This document shows, piece after piece, positions 26,358 through 34,933 of a DNA stretch of 42,251 nt. How positions within the stretch are numbered: the first letter of the stretch is position 1; every line of letters starts with the position of its first letter. The notes under the pieces are model-generated. The model saw only the letters and a list, made by a program, of their open reading frames with translations. It searched no databases and was not told where the DNA came from. Source of the DNA: Sphingomonas paucimobilis NBRC 13935 (GTDB lineage: Bacteria; Pseudomonadota; Alphaproteobacteria; Sphingomonadales; Sphingomonadaceae); assembly GCF_000739895.2 (NCBI RefSeq), contig NZ_BBJS01000009.1, positions 1 through 42,251 of the forward strand, given 5' to 3'. The position numbers and the translations under genes are program-made.

Positions 26358-26407
26358 ATGACGCTTCTGTCATCATTGGCGCCTATAGCGGATGACGAAC
26401 TTGTCAT
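26358..26407. promoter_or_regulatory. Duplicated CusR-box-like inverted repeats between PDZ-RR-HK operon and mprF
   Basis: ATGACGCTTCTGTCAT (26358-26373) and ATGACGAACTTGTCAT (26392-26407): two 16-bp inverted repeats of the form ATGACG-N4-TGTCAT, starting 34 bp apart. The second differs from the E. coli CusR box (ATGACAA-NN-TTGTCAT) by one base outside the spacer. They lie 54 nt before the PDZ start and 181 nt before the mprF start. Confidence 0.62.
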
Positions 26408-26588
26408 GCTGCTGAAATCCCTCAGCGGCGATGCCGGTCCTATGGCCGGACCGTCGGCTTTGCGGGGGCGGTGAAGCGGGAGAGGGGCGTGGTGATGAAG
26501 GGTAGGAAGACGGCTTCGACAGGATGGTGGACAAGGGCGGCCCTTGCGCCGGCCGAACCGTCACGTCGCGAGGCCGAGGTTGTCCTTC

Positions 26589-29171
26589 ATGGCTGAGCGG
26601 ACCGGCATCGCCGGATGGGTGGCACGGATCACCGCCTATGCCCAGGCCCGGCGTGGCTATCTGGCGGTGGGGACCGTCATCCTGCTGGTCGCGCTGGGCC
26701 TGTCGGCGCTGCATCATCTGACGCGGCAGGTGCGGTTGGCCGATGTCCGCGCCGCCTTCTATGCGATCGATCCGCACCAGATCGGGCTGTCGGTCCTGCT
26801 GACCATCGCCAGCTATATCGCCCTGACCTTTTACGACGTCATCGCGCTGCGCGTCATCGGGCGACCACTGCGCTGGCGGACGGCGGCGATGGCCTCCTTC
26901 ACCAGCTACACGCTCAGCCATAATCTGGGTCTCGCACTGCTGACCGGCGGATCGGCGCGCTACCGCGTCTATGCCGCGGCGGGGCTGGACGGGCCGGACA
27001 TTGCGCGCGTGGTGGCGATCGCCAGCGCGACCTTCTGGTTCGGGGTCTTCACCGTCACCGGCATTGGGCTGGCGCTGCATGACGGGCCGGTCACGATCGA
27101 GGCGCTGGTCCTGAGCCAGGATGTGGTGCGCTGGCTGGGCGTGGCGGTGGTGGCGGGCGCGTTGCTGCTGATCCTGCTATGCGCGCTCCGGCCCGGGCAG
27201 CGAGTCGGCTGGCGCGCCTGGAGCGTGCCGTTGCCGACACCGGGACAGGCCTTGGCCCAGATCGGTATCGCCACGCTCGATCTCGCCTGCGCCAGCGCGG
27301 CGCTGTTCGTCCTGCTGCCCGGCGCCTCGCCGGCGCTGCTGCCCGCCTTCGTGCTGGCCTACGCCCTGGCGATCATCGTCGCGCTGATCAGCCATGTGCC
27401 TGGCGGCATCGGCGTGTTCGAGGCAGTGGTGCTGGCCACCGTGCCCGCCAACCGCACCGAGCTGTTCGCCGCGCTGATCGCGTACCGTGTCCTTTATTAC
27501 CTGCTGCCACTGGCGTTGGGCATCGCGCTCCTGGCCTGGGACGAGGCACGGCGGCGGCCGATCAAGGCGCTGCGCGATATCCGCCGCGTTCTGCTCGGCA
27601 TCGCGCCGACGATCCTGGCGGCGGCCTGTTTCGGTGGCGGCGCGATCCTGCTGCTGTCGGGATCGCTGCCCGCCATTCCGCAGCGCGTGCACCAACTGGT
27701 TCATATCGTTCCTTTACCCTTTATCGAGGCATCGCATTTCGCCGCCAGCCTGGTCGGCACGGGGCTGCTGCTGCTGGCGCCGGGGCTGTATCGGCGGCTC
27801 GACGGGGCGAGCCTGGCCGCGCGTGCACTGCTGGTCGCCGGCGCGATCTTTTCGCTGGCCAAAGGGATCGATTATGAGGAGGCGGCGGTCTGCCTGACGA
27901 TCGCGCTGCTCCTCCAGATGAGCCGCAAGGCCTTTTACCGCCGCACCTCGCTTGTCGCGCGGCCGCTGTCGCCGGCCTGGCTGTTCAGCGTCGCGGTGGT
28001 CGTCGTCGGCACGGGGTGGATCGGCTTTTTCGCGTACAAGCATGTCGATTATCAGGAATCGCTCTGGTGGCGGTTCGCGCTGTCCGACGACCCTTCGCGC
28101 TTCCTGCGCGCCGGGCTGGGCGTGGCGGTGATGCTGGCCGGCGCCGGCCTGTGGCGGCTGTTCCTGGCGGCGCCGCCGGGGGAGGCGGATCATCCCCCGA
28201 TCGAACAGGTGCTGAGCGTCGTCGAACAGGCCGAGCGCACCGATGCCTCGCTCGCTCTGCTGGGTGACAAACGCTTCCTCTTCTCGCCCGAAGGCGATGC
28301 CTTCGTCATGTATCAGGTGCGGGGCACGAGCTGGATCGCGATGGGGGATCCCGTCGGTCCGCGCCCGGCCTGGGCGGACCTGTTGTGGCAGCTTCGTTCG
28401 CTCGCCGACGCCGGACAAGGCCGGTTGATGCTCTATCAGATCACCCCCGACACACTCGAAATCGCGATCGAGATGGGGCTGCAGATCATAAAATATGGCG
28501 AGGAAGCGTTGATCGATCTGCCCGGCTTCGCGCTGGAGGGCGGACGGATGCGCACCCTTCGCCAGACGCTCAACCGTTTCCGCACGCGCGAGAATGCCAG
28601 CTTCGCGATCATCCCCGCCGCGCAGGTGCCGGCCATCCTGCCCGAGCTGAAATCGGTGTCCGACGATTGGCTGATGGCCAAGGGGCATGGCGAGAAGGGG
28701 TTCAGCCTGGGCCGGTTCGATCCCGCCTATCTGGCGCTGACCGATTGTGCGGTGGTGCGGGTGGAGGGGCGGATCGTCGCCTTCGCCAATCTGTGGAAGG
28801 CGGGCGAGAAGCGCGAATTGTCGGTCGACCTGATGCGCCATGCCGAGGACGCGCCGGGCGGTGTCATGGACTATCTGTTCGTCGAACTGATGCTATGGGG
28901 GCAGGCGGAGGGCTATGGCCGGTTCGCGCTGGGACTGGCCCCGCTGTCCGGGATTGGCGGGCAGCGCATGGCCCCGACCTGGGCCAAGGTCGCGGCTTTG
29001 GTCTTCCGCCATGGCGAGCGCTTCTACGGCTTTCGGGGGCTGCGGGCCTATAAGGAGAAATTCCAGCCCGAATGGGCACCGCGCTACATTGCGGGGCCGG
29101 GTGGGCTTGGGCTGGTTAAGGCGCTGCGCGATCTGAACGCGCTGATCGCTGATGGGGGTGAGGGAGCGTAA
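26589..29171 (+). CDS. mprF: Bifunctional aminoacyl-phosphatidylglycerol synthase/flippase (MprF/LpiA)
   Basis: 860 residues. The N-terminal half has about 13-14 membrane spans of the MprF flippase region (SYTLSHNLGLALLTGGSARYR, HVPGGIGVFE). A cytoplasmic GNAT-like synthase domain follows (about 540-850) with LLGDKRFLFSPEGDAF, GDPVGP, YGEEALIDLPGF, FSLGRFDP and the closing GFRGLRAYKEKFQPEW. It transfers Lys or Ala from aminoacyl-tRNA to phosphatidylglycerol and flips the product, lowering envelope negative charge and giving resistance to cationic peptides and acid. Which amino acid is used cannot be read here. ATG 26589 has a GAGG upstream; the open frame extends 45 nt further without a better site. 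It is divergent from the PDZ-RR-HK operon across a gap with paired operators. Confidence 0.93.
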   Translation: MAERTGIAGWVARITAYAQARRGYLAVGTVILLVALGLSALHHLTRQVRLADVRAAFYAIDPHQIGLSVLLTIASYIALTFYDVIALRVIGRPLRWRTAAMASFTSYTLSHNLGLALLTGGSARYRVYAAAGLDGPDIARVVAIASATFWFGVFTVTGIGLALHDGPVTIEALVLSQDVVRWLGVAVVAGALLLILLCALRPGQRVGWRAWSVPLPTPGQALAQIGIATLDLACASAALFVLLPGASPALLPAFVLAYALAIIVALISHVPGGIGVFEAVVLATVPANRTELFAALIAYRVLYYLLPLALGIALLAWDEARRRPIKALRDIRRVLLGIAPTILAAACFGGGAILLLSGSLPAIPQRVHQLVHIVPLPFIEASHFAASLVGTGLLLLAPGLYRRLDGASLAARALLVAGAIFSLAKGIDYEEAAVCLTIALLLQMSRKAFYRRTSLVARPLSPAWLFSVAVVVVGTGWIGFFAYKHVDYQESLWWRFALSDDPSRFLRAGLGVAVMLAGAGLWRLFLAAPPGEADHPPIEQVLSVVEQAERTDASLALLGDKRFLFSPEGDAFVMYQVRGTSWIAMGDPVGPRPAWADLLWQLRSLADAGQGRLMLYQITPDTLEIAIEMGLQIIKYGEEALIDLPGFALEGGRMRTLRQTLNRFRTRENASFAIIPAAQVPAILPELKSVSDDWLMAKGHGEKGFSLGRFDPAYLALTDCAVVRVEGRIVAFANLWKAGEKRELSVDLMRHAEDAPGGVMDYLFVELMLWGQAEGYGRFALGLAPLSGIGGQRMAPTWAKVAALVFRHGERFYGFRGLRAYKEKFQPEWAPRYIAGPGGLGLVKALRDLNALIADGGEGA

Positions 29172-29172
29172 A

Positions 29173-29300
29173 TCCTCCCCGGTACGGGGAGGGGGCCGCG
29201 GCGCAGCGGTGGTGGAGGGGGCTTTCCGCAATGGCCCTCCTGTGGGGAAGCCCCCCTCCGTCAGGGCTGACGCCCTGCCACCTCCCGTGCCGGGGAGGAG
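29173..29300. repeat. Compound palindromic intergenic unit, family B, between mprF and the glycosylasparaginase gene
   Basis: About 128 bp with inverted outer arms (CCTCCCCGGTACGGGGAGG at one end; CCTCCCGTGCCGGGGAGG at the other) and an inner GGGGGCTT...AAGCCCCCC pair. The right half has CCCCCCTCCGTCAGGGCTGACGCCCTGCCA, the inverse of the core at 23760-23785. It lies between convergent stops and can form a large cruciform or act as a bidirectional terminator. Confidence 0.6.
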
Positions 29301-29303
29301 CTT

Positions 29304-30335
29304 TTACGCCTTGAACAGCGACGGCGCCTTTTCCACCCGCGTCCGGCCGACGCTATCCGTCACCGCATAGGTAAAGCCCGGCAACAGGCAGAAGGCTCCG
29401 ATCCGTCCGGCCGTGTCCATCGCCAGAAAGCCGACCTGCACGCCCTTGATCGCGTCGCCGCGTAAAGCCGCGATATGTTTGGCAGCTTCCTCGCACGCCG
29501 CTTGCGGGCTCATCCCGTGCCGCATCGAGGCGACGACGCGCGCGGTGCCGACGGTCCGGGTTACTTCTTCTCCCAGCCCGGTCGAGGTCGCGCCGCCGAC
29601 CCCACGCTCGACATAGAGCCCCGAGCCGACCTGCGGCGAGTCGCCGACCCGCCCGCGCATCTTGAACGCCATGCCGGAGGTCGTGCAGGCGCCCGCCATC
29701 CGCCCCTTGGCATCGCGTGCCAGCATGCCGATCGTGTCATGGTCGAGCGCGCCGCCGGGCGTGCCGGGGCGACCCGCGCCATAGGTGCCCGTCTCGCTAT
29801 TGGCGACCGGCTTGTAATTCTGCGTCTTCAGCCAATCGCGCCAGGCCTTTTCCGCCTCGGGCGTCAGCAGGTCGACGTGGGGAAAGCCGCGATCGCGGGC
29901 GAAGCGCGTTGCGCCTTCACCGACCAGGAAGGTGTGCGGCGTATGCTCCATCACCGCGCGTGCGACCGAGATGGCGTGAACCGTATCCTCCAGCGCGGCG
30001 ACCGCGCCGACACCGCCGGCATCGTCCATGATCACGGCGTCGAGCGTCACATGCCCGTCGCGATCAGGATAGCCGCTATAGCCGACCGAGTGGTTGTTCG
30101 GATCGGCCTCGGGCACCTTCACGCCCGCTTCCACCATGTCGATCAGCGAGCCGCCCGCGCGACCGGCGGCGAAGGCGGCGTCATTGGCCGGCGCGCCGAA
30201 GTCCCAGGTCGACAGGATCGTCGCGCGTGGAGCGGCGGCCTGCGCGAAGACGCGGCCCGGCGCCGCCGCCAGTCCCGCCACGATACCCGCCCCGTGCAGG
30301 AATGCCCGCCGCCCATCCTTTGTCCCGTTCATCAT
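29304..30335 (-). CDS. Tat-exported N4-(beta-N-acetylglucosaminyl)-L-asparaginase (glycosylasparaginase)
   Basis: 343 residues, Ntn-hydrolase of the asparaginase-2 family. A twin-arginine leader (R9-R10, GRRAFLHGAG) is followed by a mature chain with STWDFG, the conserved NNHSVGYSGYP and LDAVIMD motifs, and the autocleavage site DHD-TIGM, making T201 the N-terminal nucleophile of the beta subunit. GNHs of this type cleave the GlcNAc-Asn bond of N-glycoproteins; NNHSVGYSGYP favours this over isoaspartyl peptidase. The start ATG 30335 (second ATG 30332) has GGGAC about 7-10 nt upstream. It is divergent from a TonB receptor, suggesting a glycopeptide scavenging pair (inferred). Confidence 0.88.
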   Translation of the reverse strand: MMNGTKDGRRAFLHGAGIVAGLAAAPGRVFAQAAAPRATILSTWDFGAPANDAAFAAGRAGGSLIDMVEAGVKVPEADPNNHSVGYSGYPDRDGHVTLDAVIMDDAGGVGAVAALEDTVHAISVARAVMEHTPHTFLVGEGATRFARDRGFPHVDLLTPEAEKAWRDWLKTQNYKPVANSETGTYGAGRPGTPGGALDHDTIGMLARDAKGRMAGACTTSGMAFKMRGRVGDSPQVGSGLYVERGVGGATSTGLGEEVTRTVGTARVVASMRHGMSPQAACEEAAKHIAALRGDAIKGVQVGFLAMDTAGRIGAFCLLPGFTYAVTDSVGRTRVEKAPSLFKA

Positions 30336-30678
30336 CCCGTCATGTCCCGACTGCGATATTGCTGTTCGACGCCGATAGTGCGGCCACGCTGGGCCGAGCG
30401 CAAGCGGGGCATAGACCGATTGCGAACCAATCCGATTATCCGCTCGTTGCCCACCGGCGTTCCAGCGGTGCTCCGAGCGTCGGGCGGCCTCTATTGGCTA
30501 TCGGCACTATGATCCAAGATATTGAAATCGTTTTCTTATGTGGCTTTTTGGTCACGTCGGTCAGCAATGTATGCCTTGGCCGCAAATAGGTATGGTTTAG
30601 GTATTGACCTATTAACGTAACTGATTTGTCTTTTTCCCCAAGCCCGACACGAGATCATTCGGGGCAAAGGGGAGATTT
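30336..30678. promoter_or_regulatory. 343-bp divergent control region with nested inverted repeats
   Basis: No gene is supported here. Its right half is AT-richer than the surroundings. It contains AATAGGT (30585-30591) facing ACCTATT (30607-30613), with a tighter TAGGT-ATTG-ACCTA (30598-30611) inside, 65-95 bp before the receptor start. The receptor ribosome site is GGGGAG at 30670-30675. The left half shows nothing beyond the leader of the divergent glycosylasparaginase gene. Confidence 0.4.
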
Positions 30679-33600
30679 ATGAAGATCCATCAATCCTCAT
30701 CCTGGTTGGCGCTTTCGGCCGCGACCATGATGTTCGCGGCACCCGCTTTCGCGCAGCAGGTCGGCCGGACGGATACCCAGGACGCCGCCGCACAGGGTGG
30801 CACCGATCAGGATCGCGACGCGTCGATCAGCGCGAACGCCGCCGCCACCCGCTCCGCCGCGATCACCGGCACGCCGCAGGCGTCCAGCGGGGGTGAGGTC
30901 ATCGTCACCGGCACCCGCATCACCCGCCCCAATCTGGCCTCCGCCGCGCCGATCACCTCGGTCACGCGTCAGGACATTCAGGCGCAGGCACCGCTGAACG
31001 TCGAAGAGGTGCTCAATCGCCTGCCGCAGGTCGCCCCCGACGCCCAGTCCAACTATGCCGATTCCGACGGCCGCCAGCGGATCAAGCTGCGCAGCCTGGG
31101 CTTCGAGCGCACGCTGGTGCTAGTCGACGGCAAGCGTCTGGGCACGCAGAACGGCCAGGACACGGGCATCATCCCCGCCAGCCTGCTGGAGCGTGTCGAC
31201 GTGCTGTCGGGCGGCGCTTCGTCGGTCTATGGTTCGGACGCGATCTCGGGCGTGGTCAACTTCGTCCTGCGCAAGGATTTCGAAGGGCTGCGCGTCGACG
31301 GCAACTACAATTTCTACAACCACAACAATACGAGCAACATCGTCACGCCGATCGCGGCGGCGGCCGGCTTCAGCAGCCCGCGCGGCCTGACCAATGACGG
31401 TGGTCGTTCGGACATCACGGTGACGGCCGGCAAGAAGCTGCTCGACGACCGGCTGAACATCTCGGGCTTCTTCAACTATCGTCAGGCCGATCTCGTCCGC
31501 AACGGCGCGCGCTCCTATGCGGCCTGCCCGATCGCGCAGTTGTCGAAGGACTCGGCGCTGTCCTGCTCGCCGCTGTCGACCTATTCGCGCAGCGGCTTCG
31601 TCTCGCCCATCTCGGGGCCGAACGCCAATGCGCAATATGTCAACAATCCCGATGGCACGCGCAGCTTCGTGCCCTTCGGTCCGGGGCCGGGTCTGGCCGC
31701 CAACCCCTATGACGACGTCTCCTTCCAGCGCGCCAACGAGCGCTACACGGCCGGCGGCTTCGTCAATTTCAAGATCGCGCCCGAGGCCGAGATCTATGGC
31801 GACGGCATCTGGTTCCGCGATACCTCCGAGAACCCGACGCCGCGTCGCGTCTATTCCTACACCGTTGCGGGCACGACGCCCTATCAGGTGAATTGCGACA
31901 ACCCCTTCCTGTCGGCCGGACAGGCGGGTGCGCTGGGCTGCACCGGCACCACCGGCTATGTGCCGCTCGACGTGCGCTATCGCTTCGACGGACAGCCGTC
32001 GCAGGCCGACCGCTTCGTCAATATGGGCTTCCGCGCGACCGGTGGCGTGCGGGGCAAGATCGGCGAGGCCTGGTCGTACGATGTGGGCGGCGTCTATGCC
32101 CGCAACCAGCAGGAATGGTATCTGGGGCCGACGTCGCAGAATGACCGAGTCAACCGCGCGCTGGATGTCGTGTCCGTCAACGGCACGCCGACCTGCCGCT
32201 CGGTGGTCAACGGCACCGATCCGTCCTGCATTCCCTTCGATGCCTTCCGGGCGGGGTCGGGCAGCAATGCGCTGACCAACTATCTGTTCACGGACGGGGC
32301 GACGGGCCTGCGCCGTCAGGTAACCCAGTTGTTCGACGCCATTGCCGTGGTGAATGGCGATTTGACGACCTATGGCATCAAGACGCCCTGGGCCGATGAC
32401 GGTCTGGCGGTGTCGCTGGGCACCGAATATCGCAAGGACCGCCTGATCTCGACCGCCGATGCCGGGTTCGTGCAGCAGTTCGGCAACCAGGACGCGCGGC
32501 TGAGCCAGGATGTCTGGGAATCGAATATCGAGCTTCAGGCGCCGCTGATCCAGAACAAGCCGTTCGCGCATCTGCTGCAGACCAATGGTGGCTTCCGCGT
32601 GTCCAAATACAGCTCCAACCCCAAGACCTTCTCGACCTGGAAGATCGAAGGCCTGTACGCGCCGGTCAGCGACCTGACCTTCCGCGCCTCGTATAACAAG
32701 GCGCAGCGCGCGCCGACGGTGATCGAGATCCGGCAGGCGACGCAGATCAACTTTGGCCGCAACACCACGCTGACCGACTTCTGCGCCCCCGTTCCGCGGA
32801 CGCAGGCGGACGGCACCGTCACCACCGCACCGATCGGTTCGCGCGAGCTGTGCAGCAAGACGGGGCTGGCGGACAATCTGTATGGCAGCGCCTCGCTGCT
32901 CTGCCCGACTGAGGGATGCACGACGCGGAGCGGCGGCTTCACCGCCGACCCGGAAACCGCCTATACGCTGACCTATGGTCTGGTCGTGAAGCCCAGCTTC
33001 ATTCCGGGCCTGGTCTTCTCGGCCGACCGCTATCAGGTGCGGATCGTCAACTCGCTGGGCTATAACGGCGCGGATTATTATCTGCAGGGCTGTCTGGCGT
33101 CGAATGGCGACCCGTTCTTCTGCAACGGCATCGTCCGCGATCCGACCACCGGGTCGATCGGCAATGCGCCAGCGGGCAATCCCTCGTCGGGCTTCGTGCG
33201 GCAGGGGACGACCAACTATTACCGGACGCTGGCCTATGGCTGGGACTTTCAGGGGCAGTATTCACTCGACCTGAACAAGGCCGGGCGCTTCGACTGGAGC
33301 TTCAACGGCTCGCTGTCGACGCTGGCCGGTGGCCAGGACTCGCCGCTGCGCAGCCAGTATAACTGCGCGGGCTATTTCTCGAACGGCATCTCGTGCGGCC
33401 AGTTGGTTCCGAAATGGCAGCATACCCTGCGCACCACCTGGACCACGCCGGATCGCGACTTCAACGTGTCGTTCAACTGGCGCTACATCGGGTCGCTGAC
33501 GACCGCGAACAATTCGGGCAACGCCGATATCGGCGGCACGCCCGAGCGGTTCCAGAATACGTTCGCCCGCATCGCGCCGCAGAGCTTCTTCGACCTGGCG

Positions 33601-33780
33601 CTGACCTGGAATGTCGCACGCAAGTTCGCCTTCCGGATCATCGCGAACAACCTGTTCGACAAGACGCCGCCGATCATCCCGAACTCGTACCAGGTCGCCC
33701 TGTCGCGCACCAACACCGCGCCGCAGCGCTACGACGCGCTGGGCCGGCAGATCGCGATCGGGACGACGATCAACTTCTAA
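30679..33780 (+). CDS. Large TonB-dependent outer-membrane receptor
   Basis: 1033 residues: signal peptide (about 1-26, AFAQQ), a roughly 45-residue low-complexity Ala/Asp/Thr-rich spacer, TonB box GEVIVTGTR (72-80), plug domain with LNVEEVLNRLPQVAPD, LVLVDGKRLG and GGASSVYGSDAISGVVNFVL, and a barrel ending in INF. Several Cys pairs sit in extracellular loops. This is the sphingomonad/Caulobacter type with long loops, often tied to uptake of peptides, polysaccharide fragments or glycans. The ligand is unknown. It starts at ATG after GGGGAG and ends at a clear hairpin terminator. The divergent glycosylasparaginase hints at glycopeptide substrates. Confidence 0.92.
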   Translation: MKIHQSSSWLALSAATMMFAAPAFAQQVGRTDTQDAAAQGGTDQDRDASISANAAATRSAAITGTPQASSGGEVIVTGTRITRPNLASAAPITSVTRQDIQAQAPLNVEEVLNRLPQVAPDAQSNYADSDGRQRIKLRSLGFERTLVLVDGKRLGTQNGQDTGIIPASLLERVDVLSGGASSVYGSDAISGVVNFVLRKDFEGLRVDGNYNFYNHNNTSNIVTPIAAAAGFSSPRGLTNDGGRSDITVTAGKKLLDDRLNISGFFNYRQADLVRNGARSYAACPIAQLSKDSALSCSPLSTYSRSGFVSPISGPNANAQYVNNPDGTRSFVPFGPGPGLAANPYDDVSFQRANERYTAGGFVNFKIAPEAEIYGDGIWFRDTSENPTPRRVYSYTVAGTTPYQVNCDNPFLSAGQAGALGCTGTTGYVPLDVRYRFDGQPSQADRFVNMGFRATGGVRGKIGEAWSYDVGGVYARNQQEWYLGPTSQNDRVNRALDVVSVNGTPTCRSVVNGTDPSCIPFDAFRAGSGSNALTNYLFTDGATGLRRQVTQLFDAIAVVNGDLTTYGIKTPWADDGLAVSLGTEYRKDRLISTADAGFVQQFGNQDARLSQDVWESNIELQAPLIQNKPFAHLLQTNGGFRVSKYSSNPKTFSTWKIEGLYAPVSDLTFRASYNKAQRAPTVIEIRQATQINFGRNTTLTDFCAPVPRTQADGTVTTAPIGSRELCSKTGLADNLYGSASLLCPTEGCTTRSGGFTADPETAYTLTYGLVVKPSFIPGLVFSADRYQVRIVNSLGYNGADYYLQGCLASNGDPFFCNGIVRDPTTGSIGNAPAGNPSSGFVRQGTTNYYRTLAYGWDFQGQYSLDLNKAGRFDWSFNGSLSTLAGGQDSPLRSQYNCAGYFSNGISCGQLVPKWQHTLRTTWTTPDRDFNVSFNWRYIGSLTTANNSGNADIGGTPERFQNTFARIAPQSFFDLALTWNVARKFAFRIIANNLFDKTPPIIPNSYQVALSRTNTAPQRYDALGRQIAIGTTINF

Positions 33781-33829
33781 CCCTTCCCCCGGCGGGGTGC
33801 TTCGGCATCCCGCCAATCCTCGAACTGAA

Positions 33830-33868
33830 AAGGCCGGTCGTGCCTGCGGACAACCGGCCTTATTTTTT
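33830..33868 (+). terminator. Rho-independent terminator of the large TonB receptor gene
   Basis: Stem AAGGCCGGT (33830-33838) pairs with ACCGGCCTT (33853-33861), followed by ATTTTTT. It lies 50 nt after the stop codon. Confidence 0.8.
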
Positions 33869-33885
33869 GGCTTGGACGTGGCGTG

Positions 33886-33959
33886 CACTTCGACTTCGCT
33901 CAGTGCGAACGGAGGCTGCTACTATTCCCCCATCCGTTCAGCCTGAGCGAAGTCGAAGG
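33886..33959. repeat. Inverted pair of REP-like family A units
   Basis: CACTTCGACTTCGCTCAG...GAACGGA (33886-33913) faces its near reverse complement TCCGTTCAGCCTGAGCGAAG...CGAAGG (33933-33959) across about 19 nt. A single related copy is at 23698-23727. It lies between convergent genes. Confidence 0.7.
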
Positions 33960-33986
33960 CCAAGGGAATGACCTTAGAACGGCGAA

Positions 33987-34928
33987 TTACTCCACGAAAT
34001 CCTCGACCTCACGCCGCTTGCCGCGCATGAAGGCGTCGGCGACATGGCGCAAGGGAGCGATGTCCACGTCCGAGCGGCCGCCCTGCACCAGTTCGGCGAA
34101 GTGCGCGTAGAGCCCCGGATATTCGCCGTGCAGCCCTTCCTCATGATGCGGGGTCGAGCCATCGGGCAGGGTCAGCACCGCGCCACCTTCGGCCAGCTTC
34201 AGCGTACCGTCGCTCGTCTCGACGACGATGTCCCAGCTCTGATGGCCTTCCTGCCGCCAGTCGAGGTCGAGCGTGACGGGCGTGCCGTCGGTCGTGCGGA
34301 ACGCCACATCGGCGGCGATCGGCGCATCGCGATTGGCGGGGAAGTCGAGCGTCGCGCGCTCGATGAAGAACGGCTCGGGCAGGATGTGCGTCGCGATCGA
34401 CAGCGCGTTGATGCCCGGATCGAACACGCCGAAGCCGCCCGCTTCCCAGATCCAGGCCTGGCCCGGATGCCATTGGCGCACATCCTCGCGCCAAGTGATC
34501 GCAGCCGAGGTGACCCTGCGGGCGGACAGCCATTCGCGTGCCGGCTCGACGCCCGGCGCGTAGCGTGAGTGCCAGCTCGCGAACAGGGTCACGCCCGCCT
34601 CGGCCGCCAGTTCCTCCAGCACCGCCACCTCGGCCAGCGTCGCGCCCGGCGGCTTTTCGAGGAAGACGTGCCAGTTATTCTCCAGCGCGGCGGCGGCGAT
34701 GGCGTGGCGGACCTGCGGCGGGGTGCACAGCGCGACCGCATCGACGGTGATGTCGCTCTTGGCCAGTTCGTCGATGTCGTGGAAATGCGGCACGCCCTCG
34801 ACTCCATTGGGCGAGCGGCTGACGGTCGCGACCAGTTCGAAGGCCGGGTTCCCCGCGATGGCGGGGACATGCTGGTCATGGGCGATCTTGCCCATGCCGA
34901 CCAGCGCGAGACGGATCGTGTCGGTCAT
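33987..34928 (-). CDS. Gfo/Idh/MocA oxidoreductase, probable D-galactose 1-dehydrogenase
   Basis: 313 residues. The N-terminal Rossmann fold has LALVGMGKIAHDQHVPAI (dinucleotide site) and the EKPPGATLAE motif that carries the catalytic Lys of this family. The C-terminal alpha/beta domain has GGFGVFDPGINALSI. Galactose dehydrogenases of the De Ley-Doudoroff pathway oxidise D-galactose (or L-arabinose) to the lactone with NAD(P)+. The assignment is supported by dgoA five nt upstream and dgoK before that, in one operon. ATG 34928 has AAAGG upstream. The lactonase and galactonate dehydratase of the route are not in this window. Confidence 0.82.
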   Translation of the reverse strand: MTDTIRLALVGMGKIAHDQHVPAIAGNPAFELVATVSRSPNGVEGVPHFHDIDELAKSDITVDAVALCTPPQVRHAIAAAALENNWHVFLEKPPGATLAEVAVLEELAAEAGVTLFASWHSRYAPGVEPAREWLSARRVTSAAITWREDVRQWHPGQAWIWEAGGFGVFDPGINALSIATHILPEPFFIERATLDFPANRDAPIAADVAFRTTDGTPVTLDLDWRQEGHQSWDIVVETSDGTLKLAEGGAVLTLPDGSTPHHEEGLHGEYPGLYAHFAELVQGGRSDVDIAPLRHVADAFMRGKRREVEDFVE

Positions 34929-34933
34929 CGGTA

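Noticed and set aside
26305..26376. Longer start for the PDZ protein at 26376
   Set aside because: The added codons cross the first operator-like box, have no good ribosome site, and put extra polar sequence before an otherwise normal anchor.
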